Shown here in pieces: positions 1 through 9,452 of a DNA stretch of 64,000 bases. Origin of the DNA: Novosphingobium sp. SG919 (lineage in GTDB: Bacteria > Pseudomonadota > Alphaproteobacteria > Sphingomonadales > Sphingomonadaceae); assembly GCF_012932495.1 (NCBI RefSeq), contig NZ_JABCNG010000001.1, positions 1,116,001-1,180,000 on the forward strand, read 5' to 3'. The number at the start of each line of letters is the position of its first letter. The first letter of the stretch is position 1. A model generated the notes under the pieces. It was given only the letters and a program-made list of their open reading frames with translations. It did not search any database and was not told the origin of the DNA. The position numbers were made by a program, and so were the translations under genes.

Positions 1-20
1 CCGCAAGCGCGTCACGACCT

Positions 21-3000
21 GTGTCTCTTGTTGCAATCGCGCACGCCATCAACCGTGCTGCCCAGCGCCTGCTCCCGCAGCTCGAAGCCGGTGTCGTCAT
101 CGATGCACGCGCTCTGCGCGGCGCGATGACGGAGGCCTTTGGCGGGACCGATGCGGAAGGGCATTGGGACTGGAAGACCGCCTATGACGCCTGCGAGTGC
201 GCCATGGTCCTGTTCCTGCGCAAATATGCCGGCGCAATTGGCTCGAGACCTGTCGCAGAACAGCTATCGCTGGTCGAGCGCGTGGCGAAGCTTCTCCCGA
301 CGCACACGCGCCGGTCCGAGAGCGCACTGGCGCTGCAGCAGTTCTCGACCCCACCAGCGCTCGCTCTGGTCACGGCCCATGCCGGTTCCATCCGAGCCGA
401 GGACGTGGTCCTAGAACCATCTGCGGGAACGGGCATGCTCGCTATCCATGCCGAGCGCAGCACCTGCGGTCTCGTGCTCAACGAGCTGGGCGAGGTCCGG
501 GCCGAGCTTCTGCGGGGCCTCTTTTCGCAGGCAGTGGTCTCGGGTCACGACGCTGCCGCCATCGACGACTGGCTTCCCGATTCGGTTCGCCCGAGCGTCG
601 TCCTCATGAATCCGCCGTTTTCGGCCCTCGCGCACGTCGAGCGGACCATGAAAGATGCCGCCATCCGGCATATCCGTTCGGCTCTTGCGCGTCTTGTGCC
701 CGGCGGGCGGCTGGTCGCGATTACCGGCGCCTCTTGCTCGCCGGACAATCCGGTCTGGCGCGAAACCTTCGTCAGCCTGCAGGGGGATGCCCGTCTGGTC
801 TTCACTGCCGCTATTGCCGGCAAGGTCTACACGCGCCACGGTACGACTATTGAGACGCGGCTTACCGTGTTCGACAAAGTGCCGGCCAGCGAACCCGGGC
901 GCTTCCCGGCCTCCCGAGGCACCGCGCCCGATGTGCCAACGCTGCTCGAATGGGTCTGCGCAGATCTGCCGCCACGCGCGCCGATGGCTTGCGTTTCCGC
1001 AAACGGCTCGATCGCTGCGCTGCCGGCCGAGCGGAACAGTCTGGACCAGGCAAGGCGCAGCGTAGCAGCCTTGGCTGCCGTGCCGTCACAGCCCAATCCA
1101 GACGAAGCTGCTGCGCAAGTTGCAGAGCTCCATTTTGTCGTCACTAACTGGGCGCCACCCGAGGGCCGGCTCGGCGATGCGCTTTATGAACCCTATGTGC
1201 CCCAATCGGTGCGGATCGTTGGCGCCAGGCCGCATCCGACGCCGCTCGTCCAATCCGCCGCAATGGCGTCAGTTGCGCCGCCCAAGCCAAACTATCGCCC
1301 GCATCTGCCGCTCGCGCTGGTCGAGGATGGCGTCCTGTCCGAAGCGCAACTGGAGTCCATCATCTATGCTGGCGAAGCGCATGATGGACATCTGGCCGGC
1401 GCGTGGAGCGTCGATGCGACATGGGACCAGCTGACGGCGGCACCCGACGATTGCGAAGCTGCCGTCCGGTTTCGGCGCGGTTGGTTCCTGGGCGATGGGA
1501 CCGGAGCGGGCAAGGGCCGTCAGGTCGCTGGCATCATCCTCGACAATTGGCTCAAAGGCCGCCGAAAGGCCGTTTGGCTCTCCGTCTCAGAGCGTCTGCT
1601 AGAGGATGCGCAGCGGGACTGGGCAGCCTTGGGCCAGGAGCGGCTCTACGTGACGCCGCTGTCGCGTTTCCGTCAGGGCACGTCGATCCCGCTCAATGAA
1701 GCCATCCTCTTTGCGACTTACGCCACGCTGCGCTCGTGCGAGCGCGGCGGCAAGAAGTCCCGCGTCGAGCAGATCGTCGACTGGCTCGGTTCCGACTTCG
1801 ATGGCGTCATCGTCTTCGACGAAGCCCACGCCATGGCCAATGCTGCAGGCGGCAAGGGCGAGCGCGGCGATGTCGCGCCGTCGCAGCAGGGAAGGGCGGG
1901 GCTACGCCTGCAGCATGCCTTGCCCGATGCGCGCATCGTCTATGTCTCGGCGACTGGTGCCACGACCGTCCAGAACCTCGCCTATGCCCAGCGACTGGGG
2001 CTTTGGGCTTCTGGCGACTTTCCGTTCGCGACGCGCGCCGAATTTGTGGCGGCGATCGAGAACGGCGGCGTGGCGGCCATGGAAGTGCTGGCACGCGACC
2101 TCAAGGCGCTCGGACTTTATGCCGCGCGCTCGCTGTCATTCGATGGCGTCGAATATGCGATGCTCGAACATGCGCTGACCGCCGAGCAGCGCCGCATCTA
2201 CGATGCCTATGCCGCGGCCTTCCAGGTCATTCACAACAACCTCGATGCCGCGATGGAAGCCTCCGGCATCACCAGCGCCACGCATGGCACGCTCAACGCC
2301 CAGGCAAAGTCTGCGGCGCGTTCGGCCTTCGAGCAGGCCAAGCAGCGCTTCTTCAATCACCTGATCACGGCGATGCAGACGCCCAGCGTGCTGGCGAGCA
2401 TCGAGCGCGACCTCGAAGCCGGCGATGCGGCAGTCGTTCAGATCGTGTCGACCGGTGAAGCGCTGCAGGAGCGCAGGCTCGCCGAAATCCCGACCGATGA
2501 ATGGCACGATGTCAGTGTAGACATCACGCCTCGCGAATATGTGCTCGATTATTTGCGGCACGGTTTTCCCGTGCAACTGTTCGAACCCTTCACCGACAGC
2601 GAAGGAAACCTGTCCTCGCGGCCTGTCCGTGACGAGGCGGGCAATCCCGTCGTCAATCGCGAGGCAGCGCGCAGACGCGATGCGATGATCGAGCGTCTTG
2701 CCGCCCTGCCGCCGGTCCCCGGTGCCCTCGACCAGATCGTCCAGCATTTCGGGCCGGATGCCGTCGCCGAAGTGACGGGCCGTTCGCGCCGGATCGTTCC
2801 CCGGCGCCGCGAAGACGGCAGTCTGCGCTTTGCCGTCGAGAACCGGCCTGCCTCGGCCAATCTCGCCGAAACCCATGCGTTCATGGACGATGCCAAGCGC
2901 ATCCTCGTCTTCAGCGAAGCGGGCGGAACGGGGCGCAGCTATCATGCCGACCTTGGTTGCCGCAATCAGCGGCGGCGCATCCACTACCTCCTCGAAGCGG

Positions 3001-4340
3001 GCTGGAAGGCCGATGCCGCCATTCAGGGGTTCGGGCGAACCAATCGCACCAACCAGAAGCAGCCCCCGCTGTTCAGGCCAGTCTCTACCGACGTGAAGGC
3101 GCAGAAGCGCTTCATCTCTACCATCGCGCGCCGCCTCGACACGCTGGGTGCGATCACGCGCGGACAGCGCCAGACCGGCGGGCAGAACATGTTCAGGGCC
3201 AGCGACAATCTCGAATCCGTCTACGCCCGTGACGCACTGCGCAGCCTCTATCGGCTCGTCGTCCAGGGCAAGATCGAGGGTTGCTCGCTCGCCGCTTTCG
3301 AGCAGGCGACGGGCCTTGCCTTGCTCAATGAAGATGGCAGCTTGCGCGATGAACTACCTGGAATTGCGACATTCCTCAATCGTATGCTCGCGCTTTCCAT
3401 CGCTCTGCAGGACATTCTGTTCGACGCCTTCGAAGGCCTGCTGCTGGCCCGTATCGAGGGCGCGGTCGCGAGCGGCACTTACGAGCTCGGGCTCGAAACG
3501 CTCACCGCTGAAAGCTTTATGGTCACAGGCAGGCAGACCATCTACGCGCATCCGGGCACCGGCGCCGAAACGCAGCTTGTGACGATCGAGCGCAAGGACA
3601 GGTTGTCGCCGCTCGGGCTCGACGTTGCTTTGGCGCTCGTCGAAGAGAAGGGCGCGCGCATGCTCGTGCACGCCCGAACGGGTCGCGCCGCCCTCCAGCG
3701 CCGTGCCCGCAGCCTGATCGACGACGACGGTAAGGTCACGGCCCGGGCGCGCCTGGTCTGGCCGGTGGGTGACAGCACGGTCGCTCTCGACACGCTCACT
3801 GCAAGTGGCTGGGAAACCGCTGGGCGGGAAGCCTTCGCGGCTGCCTGGGCCGAAGAGCTTGCAGCGCTGCCGGCGTTCGAAACCTCGACGCTGCATATGG
3901 TCGCAGGGCTGCTGCTGCCCATCTGGAAACAGCTTCCGGAGGAATCGGCCCGGGTATTCCGGCTACAGACCAACGAAGGCGAACGCATCATTGGTCGCCG
4001 GGTGTCGCCGGCATGGGCGGCAAGCGTTGCCGGTAACGCCGAACGGCCCACGCTCGATCCCGATGAGGCAATGACGCTTCTGCTCTCCGGCGACACCGTC
4101 CTGCACCTGGCCGAGGGACAGAAGCTCCTGCGGGTGCGATCGATGGGCGACTGGCGGATCGAGCTTTCAGGGTTCAGCGACCTTGCGGTTTCCCGTCTCA
4201 AAGCCATTGGCCTCCTGTCGGAGATCGTATCCTGGAAGCTGCGCCTGTTCGTGCCCACTGGCCCTGCTGGCGCCACTGTGCTCGCGGCGCTGCTCGAACG
4301 CTATCCCGTCGAGCAGGTCTCGGCGCGCAAGGCGGCGTGA
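21..4340 (+). CDS. Strawberry-notch-type helicase with N-terminal methyltransferase domain
   Basis: A 1439-residue reading from the GTG at 21. The frame stays open to the window edge, so the true start may lie upstream. An adenine-methyltransferase-like domain comes first: SAM-binding LEPSAGTGML near residues 131-140 and catalytic-type NPPF near 196-199. A superfamily 2 helicase of the strawberry-notch class follows: Walker A GDGTGAGKG near 491-499, DEAH (FDEAH) near 598-602 and an arginine-rich motif QGFGRTNR near 1001-1008. Such proteins sit at the head of alphaproteobacterial plasmid/ICE maintenance blocks and probably process or modify element DNA, but their exact role is not established. 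The Toprim gene starts 4 nt after this stop, indicating an operon. Confidence 0.85.
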   Translation: MSLVAIAHAINRAAQRLLPQLEAGVVIDARALRGAMTEAFGGTDAEGHWDWKTAYDACECAMVLFLRKYAGAIGSRPVAEQLSLVERVAKLLPTHTRRSESALALQQFSTPPALALVTAHAGSIRAEDVVLEPSAGTGMLAIHAERSTCGLVLNELGEVRAELLRGLFSQAVVSGHDAAAIDDWLPDSVRPSVVLMNPPFSALAHVERTMKDAAIRHIRSALARLVPGGRLVAITGASCSPDNPVWRETFVSLQGDARLVFTAAIAGKVYTRHGTTIETRLTVFDKVPASEPGRFPASRGTAPDVPTLLEWVCADLPPRAPMACVSANGSIAALPAERNSLDQARRSVAALAAVPSQPNPDEAAAQVAELHFVVTNWAPPEGRLGDALYEPYVPQSVRIVGARPHPTPLVQSAAMASVAPPKPNYRPHLPLALVEDGVLSEAQLESIIYAGEAHDGHLAGAWSVDATWDQLTAAPDDCEAAVRFRRGWFLGDGTGAGKGRQVAGIILDNWLKGRRKAVWLSVSERLLEDAQRDWAALGQERLYVTPLSRFRQGTSIPLNEAILFATYATLRSCERGGKKSRVEQIVDWLGSDFDGVIVFDEAHAMANAAGGKGERGDVAPSQQGRAGLRLQHALPDARIVYVSATGATTVQNLAYAQRLGLWASGDFPFATRAEFVAAIENGGVAAMEVLARDLKALGLYAARSLSFDGVEYAMLEHALTAEQRRIYDAYAAAFQVIHNNLDAAMEASGITSATHGTLNAQAKSAARSAFEQAKQRFFNHLITAMQTPSVLASIERDLEAGDAAVVQIVSTGEALQERRLAEIPTDEWHDVSVDITPREYVLDYLRHGFPVQLFEPFTDSEGNLSSRPVRDEAGNPVVNREAARRRDAMIERLAALPPVPGALDQIVQHFGPDAVAEVTGRSRRIVPRRREDGSLRFAVENRPASANLAETHAFMDDAKRILVFSEAGGTGRSYHADLGCRNQRRRIHYLLEAGWKADAAIQGFGRTNRTNQKQPPLFRPVSTDVKAQKRFISTIARRLDTLGAITRGQRQTGGQNMFRASDNLESVYARDALRSLYRLVVQGKIEGCSLAAFEQATGLALLNEDGSLRDELPGIATFLNRMLALSIALQDILFDAFEGLLLARIEGAVASGTYELGLETLTAESFMVTGRQTIYAHPGTGAETQLVTIERKDRLSPLGLDVALALVEEKGARMLVHARTGRAALQRRARSLIDDDGKVTARARLVWPVGDSTVALDTLTASGWETAGREAFAAAWAEELAALPAFETSTLHMVAGLLLPIWKQLPEESARVFRLQTNEGERIIGRRVSPAWAASVAGNAERPTLDPDEAMTLLLSGDTVLHLAEGQKLLRVRSMGDWRIELSGFSDLAVSRLKAIGLLSEIVSWKLRLFVPTGPAGATVLAALLERYPVEQVSARKAA

Positions 4341-4343
4341 GGC

Positions 4344-5411
4344 ATGGCGATGACAACCGGGGCTGGAGAACTCGCCCGGCGCCTTGCCGAGAACGCCGAA
4401 GGCGTCTGTCGGCGCTACCTGTCTAACGGACGGCGTGAAGGCCGCTATTGGCTGGTGGGCGATGCTCGCAATACGCCGGGGCGCAGCCTTTACGTCCGTC
4501 TCTCCGGTGGGCCGGAGGGACGGGGAGCGGCAGGCAAATGGACTGACGCGCAAAGCGGTGACCACGGCGATCTCCTCGACCTGATCGCATCGGCCTGCGG
4601 GCATCATGGTCTTGGTGAAACCCTTGCGGAAGCCCGGCGCTTTCTCAGCCTGCCAGACGCTTCGCTGCCGTCACCCGGCCCAAAGCGCCACCGCCCCGCA
4701 CGATCTGCGGCTCCCGCGCCGTCGTCAGAGCGGGCGCGGCGCCTCTGGGCAGCGAGCCGTCCGCTGTCGGCCGATCCGGTCGCGACCTATCTGCGGGAGC
4801 GGGGGCTGCGCTCTGTCGCTCTGGGAGCCGCCGTGCGCTACCATCCCAATTGCTTCTATCGGCCCTCCGACCGAGACGGCGCAGGGACAGATCGTGCCTG
4901 GCCCGCCATGGTTGCAGCAGTCACCGACCTTGGCGGCCGCGTGACCGGCGTGCAGCGCACCTGGCTAGCCCGAGACGGCCGGGGCAAGGCGCCGGTTGCA
5001 ACGCCAAGGCGCGCAATGGGCATGCTTCTTGGCAACGGCATCCGTTTCGGGGACGCAGGTGCCGTCATGGCGGCAGGGGAAGGTATCGAGACAATGCTGT
5101 CCTTGCGCAAAGTCCTGCCGACGATGCCGATGATCGCCGCGCTTTCAGCGGCCCATCTCGCCGCGCTGCTGTTTCCTCCGGTGCTCCGCCGTCTCTACGT
5201 CGCGTGCGATGCTGATGCTGCGGGACACGCAGCATTCCGACGACTGGCCGAGCGGGGAGCGCAGGCTGGGATTGCGGTTGTCGCGCTTCATCCCTGTCTT
5301 GATGACTTCAACAGCGACCTGATCCGCTTCGGCGCGCCATCGCTGGCGTCGGCCCTGGCCGGGCAATTGCGGGCGGAAGATGTCGTGTGCTTCCTGTCCC
5401 AGGCCGCCTGA
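4344..5411 (+). CDS. Toprim domain protein (primase-like)
   Basis: 355 residues. The N-terminal third resembles the zinc-binding/DUF7146-like region of plasmid primases, and a Toprim fold follows: the catalytic glutamate lies in EGIET (about 245-250) and the metal-binding aspartates in DADAAG (about 289-294). Toprim proteins of this size next to strawberry-notch helicases are standard in conjugative elements and probably act in replication or priming of transferred DNA (inference). It starts 4 nt after the helicase stop. No helicase domain is fused to it, so if it is a primase it needs a partner. Confidence 0.8.
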   Translation: MAMTTGAGELARRLAENAEGVCRRYLSNGRREGRYWLVGDARNTPGRSLYVRLSGGPEGRGAAGKWTDAQSGDHGDLLDLIASACGHHGLGETLAEARRFLSLPDASLPSPGPKRHRPARSAAPAPSSERARRLWAASRPLSADPVATYLRERGLRSVALGAAVRYHPNCFYRPSDRDGAGTDRAWPAMVAAVTDLGGRVTGVQRTWLARDGRGKAPVATPRRAMGMLLGNGIRFGDAGAVMAAGEGIETMLSLRKVLPTMPMIAALSAAHLAALLFPPVLRRLYVACDADAAGHAAFRRLAERGAQAGIAVVALHPCLDDFNSDLIRFGAPSLASALAGQLRAEDVVCFLSQAA

Positions 5412-5716
5412 GCGGTCGCCGGGCAGAGTTGTCAGCCGGGAAGGGAAGGAGCGGGATGGAATGCCCTGCGGTTGGCCGCGCCCGGCCTTCTCGTGGGGCG
5501 ACTGCGGCAAGCTGCCCAAGGTTGCAACGCGGCCGTCACCGCCATTTTCCGCCGGTCCGTGCCGGACCTTTGCAGCGCGAAGCAAAATGGCGGGGCCGGC
5601 CGCGTCCTGCGCGCTGCTTCGGCCCCGCTGTGCGTGGTGCAGCCCCGGGAAGCGTGCCGCCAGAGGCGTCGCCACGAAGGCCGCGAGAGGCGCGGCTGAA
5701 CGGCGAAAGGCATAGC
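5412..5716. other. Gene-free leader with nested inverted repeats
   Basis: About 305 bases with no convincing ORF. They contain an outer 10-bp inverted repeat CCGCCATTTT (5539-5548) / AAAATGGCGG (5584-5593). This encloses a perfect hairpin GGTCCG-TGC-CGGACC (5554-5568) followed by TTT. It may be a terminator of the helicase/Toprim operon or a structured 5' leader of the DUF2493 gene. The role is unknown. Confidence 0.5.
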
Positions 5717-6655
5717 ATGACCAGCCCCATCGATCCCTCTGATGACAGTCAGGAAGCCCAGCCCGGCTCGACCGCCTATCTGCTCCAGGAAATGCAGCTC
5801 TACGGCTATCGTCCCTTCGAGGATGAACCCGACCAACGGCCCTTGCCCGACGAGCGCCTTGCGGCCGGGGCCGTGGCCGACATGTTCGATGGCATGGTTG
5901 CGGCGCTTGAGGACACCCGCATCCAGCCCGATCTCGAAGACCTGCTCTGGGGCATCGTCAACGTCTTCCACCGTGCCGGCGAGCGCATCGAACGCGAACT
6001 CGACGACAATGAACAGGCGCAAAAGCGTCTCCAGCGCGAGCAGGATGGCAGCGAGGTCAAGTCGGTCGAACTCGAGCGACGCATCGCCGAAGGCATCACC
6101 ATGATCGAACGCCGCGACACCATGGAATTCTTCCGCGATGCCGCGGCCGAGCAGTTCCGCACCCATCTGCGCAAGCCCTGGCTGCCGCGCTCAGGTCCCA
6201 TGGTCAACCGCAAGCAACTGACAGCCGCCGTGCTGGACAGCCGCAAGTTTGCAAACAAGCGCCGCTATCAGGACGCCCGTGTGCTCAATCCCGAGGGCGT
6301 GCGGATCGCTTTCACCGGCGGGGCGGATTTCAACAATCACGAGCGCGTCTATGCGGTTCTCGACAAGGTCCATGAGAACATCGCCGACATGATCCTGCTC
6401 CATGGCGGCACAGCGACCGGCGCCGAACGCATCGCTGCATGCTGGGCGCGCGACCGCAACGTCCCCCAGGTTGCCTTTCAGCCCGACTGGGAGCGCCACC
6501 GCAAGGCAGCGCCCTTCAAGCGTAACGACGCCATGCTCGAGACGTGCCCGCGCGGTGTGATCGTGTTCCCAGGCACCGGCATTCAGGACAACCTTGCCGA
6601 CAAGGCCCGCAAGATGGGTATCCGCGTGTGGGATTTCCGGGCACGGGGCGGCTGA
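5717..6655 (+). CDS. DUF2493 (SLOG-like) protein
   Basis: 312 residues from ATG 5717; an upstream in-frame extension to 5387 lacks protein-like composition. The C-terminal part carries the DUF2493 Rossmann-like signature: VRIAFTGGADF near 194-204 and HGGTATGAE near 228-236, then a GVIVFPGTG segment. SLOG-superfamily proteins bind nucleotides or nucleotide-derived ligands. The N-terminal half is acidic and probably helical. DUF2493 proteins are regular members of sphingomonad/rhizobial conjugative-element backbones; their biochemical role there is not known. Confidence 0.8.
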   Translation: MTSPIDPSDDSQEAQPGSTAYLLQEMQLYGYRPFEDEPDQRPLPDERLAAGAVADMFDGMVAALEDTRIQPDLEDLLWGIVNVFHRAGERIERELDDNEQAQKRLQREQDGSEVKSVELERRIAEGITMIERRDTMEFFRDAAAEQFRTHLRKPWLPRSGPMVNRKQLTAAVLDSRKFANKRRYQDARVLNPEGVRIAFTGGADFNNHERVYAVLDKVHENIADMILLHGGTATGAERIAACWARDRNVPQVAFQPDWERHRKAAPFKRNDAMLETCPRGVIVFPGTGIQDNLADKARKMGIRVWDFRARGG

Positions 6656-6794
6656 GGCCGCTTTGGCGCCAGTCGTCCAGCACCTCTTCGCGGCGCAGCA
6701 GTTCCGGGCGTTGCAGGCGGCGGCGCTTTATGGGCAACGCTTTGTGACGGCTTGCTGGCTCGACCGGAGCGAATGCGTCCGCTGCTCGCCCGCG

Positions 6795-7688
6795 CTAGCG
6801 CTCCTGCGACGAGGCATCCGCAGGCGTCTGCTCGCCCTTTGCCAGGAACCGGATCTTGCGCCATTGGTCGGGATCGCTGCAGTGCATCCGGTCGACCTCC
6901 GCATCGGGCAGGCCCACGAGCTCGCCCATCTCCTGCGGAACACACACCAGGTCGAACGACCATTTGCCGGGAAAGGCATCATGGGCGTTACCGTGCCAGT
7001 TCTGCGCGTTGTAGAGCGGCGTGATCAGATGCCAGAACCTGTAGCCCTCGGGCTTGAGCTGTTCGATCGCCCAGCTTGTATGGCCGTCCGCCGCAAGCGT
7101 GGCCGCATGATGGTTGAGCGTTTCGAGGTAAACCACCGGACGGCACCGGCGCACGGTCGCAATCGCACCGCTGATGATCTCGCGCTCATGGCCCTCGACG
7201 TCGATCTTGAGGAAGTTGACGCGGGCGAGCTCGAGCGTATCGACCGTCATCAGCGGACACAGCCGCTTCGGCAGGTCGCCGCTCCCGTAGAAGCCCAGCG
7301 CGCCGAAATTGGCGATCTTGTCGCCTTCAACATCGGGAAAGAGGGCGAAAGCGAGGTCTCGCCCGAGCGCGGCCTGATAGGTGCGCACATTGAAGCAGTC
7401 GTTGGCCAGCAGGTTGGCGCATAGCAGGCGATGGTTGATCCCGAGCGGCTCGAATGCATGGACGCTGCCTGACGCGCCGACGATGCGGGAGAGGGCGACC
7501 GTATGGGTGCCAATGTTGGCGCCCGCTTCGACAACGACATCGCCCGGACGGAGCAGCAACCGATAGAGGTGGACCTCGCTTTCCGACCATTCGCCATATT
7601 CGCGCATGCTGGCGCCGATCGTGTCGTCCGCCTCGAGAATGTGGAACAGGCCATGGCGGCAGGCGACGGTCGATATTGAACTGGTCAC
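6795..7688 (-). CDS. FkbM family methyltransferase
   Basis: 297 residues. Class I SAM methyltransferase: motif I VVVEAGANIGTH (about 51-62), acidic loop HAFEPL (about 77-82) and the family signature FLKIDVEGHE (about 159-168). FkbM enzymes methylate hydroxyls of sugars or secondary metabolites. The start is a GTG overlapping the stop of a short upstream minus-strand ORF (GTGA), suggesting translational coupling. It interrupts the backbone between DUF2493 and DUF736 and is on the opposite strand, so it is probably cargo. The substrate is unknown; a link to the glycan-type genes at 44.6-48.6 kb is speculation. Confidence 0.85.
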   Translation of the reverse strand: MTSSISTVACRHGLFHILEADDTIGASMREYGEWSESEVHLYRLLLRPGDVVVEAGANIGTHTVALSRIVGASGSVHAFEPLGINHRLLCANLLANDCFNVRTYQAALGRDLAFALFPDVEGDKIANFGALGFYGSGDLPKRLCPLMTVDTLELARVNFLKIDVEGHEREIISGAIATVRRCRPVVYLETLNHHAATLAADGHTSWAIEQLKPEGYRFWHLITPLYNAQNWHGNAHDAFPGKWSFDLVCVPQEMGELVGLPDAEVDRMHCSDPDQWRKIRFLAKGEQTPADASSQER

Positions 7689-7882
7689 TGATAGATCCCG
7701 CTGGTGATGGAGGAGAAGCCCTTGAGGCCGTCGAAGATACCGCGCCGCCTTGCCGTGTGACTGCGCAGGGTCGGCGGGACTTCGGTGCGCTGGAGAGGGA
7801 ACCTGGCGGTCATGCCCGCGGTCTTGTGCGCGCTCTCCGCCAGAACGTTTCCGGTATTAGCTGCAGGGCTTGCGGTGGGCAT
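7685..7882 (-). CDS. Possible small protein coupled to FkbM
   Basis: A 65-residue ORF from the ATG at 7882 whose TGA overlaps the GTG start of the FkbM gene, the usual geometry of translational coupling. The C-terminus ends RRGIFDGLKGFSSITSGIYQ and looks protein-like, but there is no clear ribosome binding site and the frame continues upstream as a shadow of the DUF736 gene. It could be real or could merely be the open leader of FkbM. Confidence 0.3.
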   Translation of the reverse strand: MPTASPAANTGNVLAESAHKTAGMTARFPLQRTEVPPTLRSHTARRRGIFDGLKGFSSITSGIYQ

Positions 7883-8188
7883 CCGCAGGCTCTGCTTTTG
7901 CGCGGAGGTGAGGGCGATGCGGATGGCCGTGCCGAATGACCGCAGGGCGCTCTGACAGCGGCGTTGGCCTTGAAGGAACGGGCGAAACAGGCGCCTTGGC
8001 TGCCCTGTCCTGCTTGAGCGCAGGACCACCCCTTGCTTGTCGCCTTCCTGCAGGGCGTGCCCGCCTAGTGCCGTCAACCCCATGCGGGGTTCGCCCTCGC
8101 GCGGAGCGCTCGGTGACGACGGTGAGCCGCCCTTCCGAGTGGCGCCACCGGGGATGGTCCCCGCGCACCAGATCAGGAGTTCAAGACC
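7883..8188. other. Gene-free leader before first DUF736 gene
   Basis: About 300 bases, GC-rich, between the small minus-strand ORF and DUF736. It presumably contains the promoters of both directions. I recognise no operator or riboswitch. AGGAG at 8175-8179 is the DUF736 ribosome binding site. Confidence 0.4.
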
Positions 8189-8509
8189 ATGGCCACCATC
8201 GCCAACCTCACCGTCAAGGCCGACGACAGCTTTGAAGGCACGCTCGCCACGCTGACCGTCTCGGCGCCGATCGCGATCATCCCCAACACGCGCAAGGCGA
8301 AGGAGTCCGAGCCCGATTACCGCATCATCAGCCGCAAGAACGGCTTCGACCTTGGCGGCGGCTGGAAGCGCTTCTCCCAGAACACGGGCGCCGAATATAT
8401 CTCGGTTTCCCTGTCCGCGCCGGAGTTCGGCACGATCTACGGCAACATCGCCAATGCGCCCGGTGATGATCCGTCGAAGAAGGTGATCATCTGGAATCCG
8501 CCGGCCTGA
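8189..8509 (+). CDS. DUF736 family protein (copy 1)
   Basis: 106 residues starting MATIANLTVKADDSFEG. The DUF736 pattern is visible: an N-terminal beta segment with F.G.L.TL, a central PDYRI segment and a C-terminal GGGWKRFS...YISVSL..PEFG. DUF736 proteins are small, abundant proteins of alphaproteobacterial plasmids and ICEs with no assigned activity. This is the first of three divergent copies in 8 kb. The ATG follows AGGAG with good spacing. A strong hairpin terminator lies right after the stop. Confidence 0.85.
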   Translation: MATIANLTVKADDSFEGTLATLTVSAPIAIIPNTRKAKESEPDYRIISRKNGFDLGGGWKRFSQNTGAEYISVSLSAPEFGTIYGNIANAPGDDPSKKVIIWNPPA

Positions 8510-8515
8510 TCGGCA

Positions 8516-8547
8516 GGACCGGCTCCGCAATCCTGCGGAGCCGGTCC
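8516..8547. terminator. Bidirectional hairpin terminator
   Basis: Perfect 14-bp stem GGACCGGCTCCGCA / TGCGGAGCCGGTCC with loop ATCC, between the convergent DUF736 (+) and secreted-protein (-) genes. There is no long T-run, so termination is inferred from the stem and position. Confidence 0.7.
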
Positions 8548-8567
8548 GGGCTGGCATGGCCTGCATC

Positions 8568-8933
8568 TCAGTTGCCAATGAAGGTCGGGGCACCGTTTGT
8601 GTACCGGATCGTCACGTAGGAATTGTCGCAGAGGTTGATCCTGGACCAGAGCCCCATGGTGCCGTCGGCAAACTTGGTCCGGATATCGAAGAGGCAGGCG
8701 TTCGCGTCCCTGTCGAAGCTGATAGTCTGCCGGGCACCGGCTGGAAACGGCATGCGCTTCAGTTCCGGGTCGTGCTTTTGGGTCTGCCAGCGCGCCGAGG
8801 AGGCCGGTGCGACTTCGACCTCGGCGATTCGGTTGCCGGTCATGTTAATGAGAACGAAGTCCCACTCCTCGGCCACGGCCGGTGTCGCGGCCAGAAACGC
8901 GCCCACGCCTGCCGCGATCAAGATCTTGCGCAT
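8568..8933 (-). CDS. Small secreted protein of unknown function
   Basis: 121 residues with a clear Sec signal peptide (MRKILIAAGVGAFLAATPAVA, cleavage after about residue 21). The mature part is about 100 residues with two cysteines (in ACLF and NLCDN) that could form a disulfide. Segments such as WDFVLINMTGNRIAEV suggest a beta-sandwich. Similar small exported proteins occur in sphingomonad genomes, but I cannot assign a function. It is convergent with DUF736 and stands alone. Confidence 0.65.
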   Translation of the reverse strand: MRKILIAAGVGAFLAATPAVAEEWDFVLINMTGNRIAEVEVAPASSARWQTQKHDPELKRMPFPAGARQTISFDRDANACLFDIRTKFADGTMGLWSRINLCDNSYVTIRYTNGAPTFIGN

Positions 8934-9176
8934 GATGTCTCGTCCCCCCGGAATGGTCGGGGGGAATGAACCAGTGCCAATCCGTGCGGAAGCACCCCAT
9001 GGCGCGCCGTTGGCGCGTCATGGGGTATCTTGGGCTCGGGCAGACGACCTTCGCGCGATCTCGCTTTTGCGATCAGAAGAGGGCTGGCAGCGCTCGATCC
9101 AGGTGTGTGCGGATCAGAACTAGAAGGGCGCTACGCGGCAGTAGTCTGAAGCAGCCCTGCCGCGTCGCCGGGGCCC

Positions 9177-9452
9177 TTAGCCGTTCAGCTTGTCCTTGAC
9201 CGCCTTGGCGGGCGCGAACGTCAGCTTGTTGGATGCGGCAATCGTCATGGCGGCGCCCGTTGCCGGATTGCGGCCTTCGCGTTCCGGGCTGTTCTTCGCC
9301 TTGAACTTCCCGAAGCCGTTAAGTGAGACTTCTTCACCGCGTGCTGCGGCATCGACGATCGCGGCAAGGACGCCATCGACATATTTGCGGGCATCGGCCT
9401 TGGTGAGGCCGTGAGCGGCGGCGAGCTGATCGGCAAGGTCACTGTTGTTCAT
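9177..9452 (-). CDS. hup: HU family DNA-binding protein
   Basis: 91 residues starting MNNSDLADQLAAAHGLTKAD. This is the HU/IHF fold with helical N-terminus, the GFGKF segment and the DNA-binding arm RNPATGAAMTI, normal length for HU. The start at 9452 is preceded on the minus strand by GGAG with good spacing; the longer frame to 9644 is not protein-like. Plasmid-borne HU proteins help replication and chromatin compatibility of large elements. It is monocistronic. Confidence 0.9.
   Translation of the reverse strand: MNNSDLADQLAAAHGLTKADARKYVDGVLAAIVDAAARGEEVSLNGFGKFKAKNSPEREGRNPATGAAMTIAASNKLTFAPAKAVKDKLNG

Noticed and set aside
7685..8593. 302-residue minus-strand ORF upstream of FkbM
   Set aside because: Most of it mirrors DUF736 copy 1. 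Only its last 65 codons are kept as a weak candidate because of the GTGA overlap.
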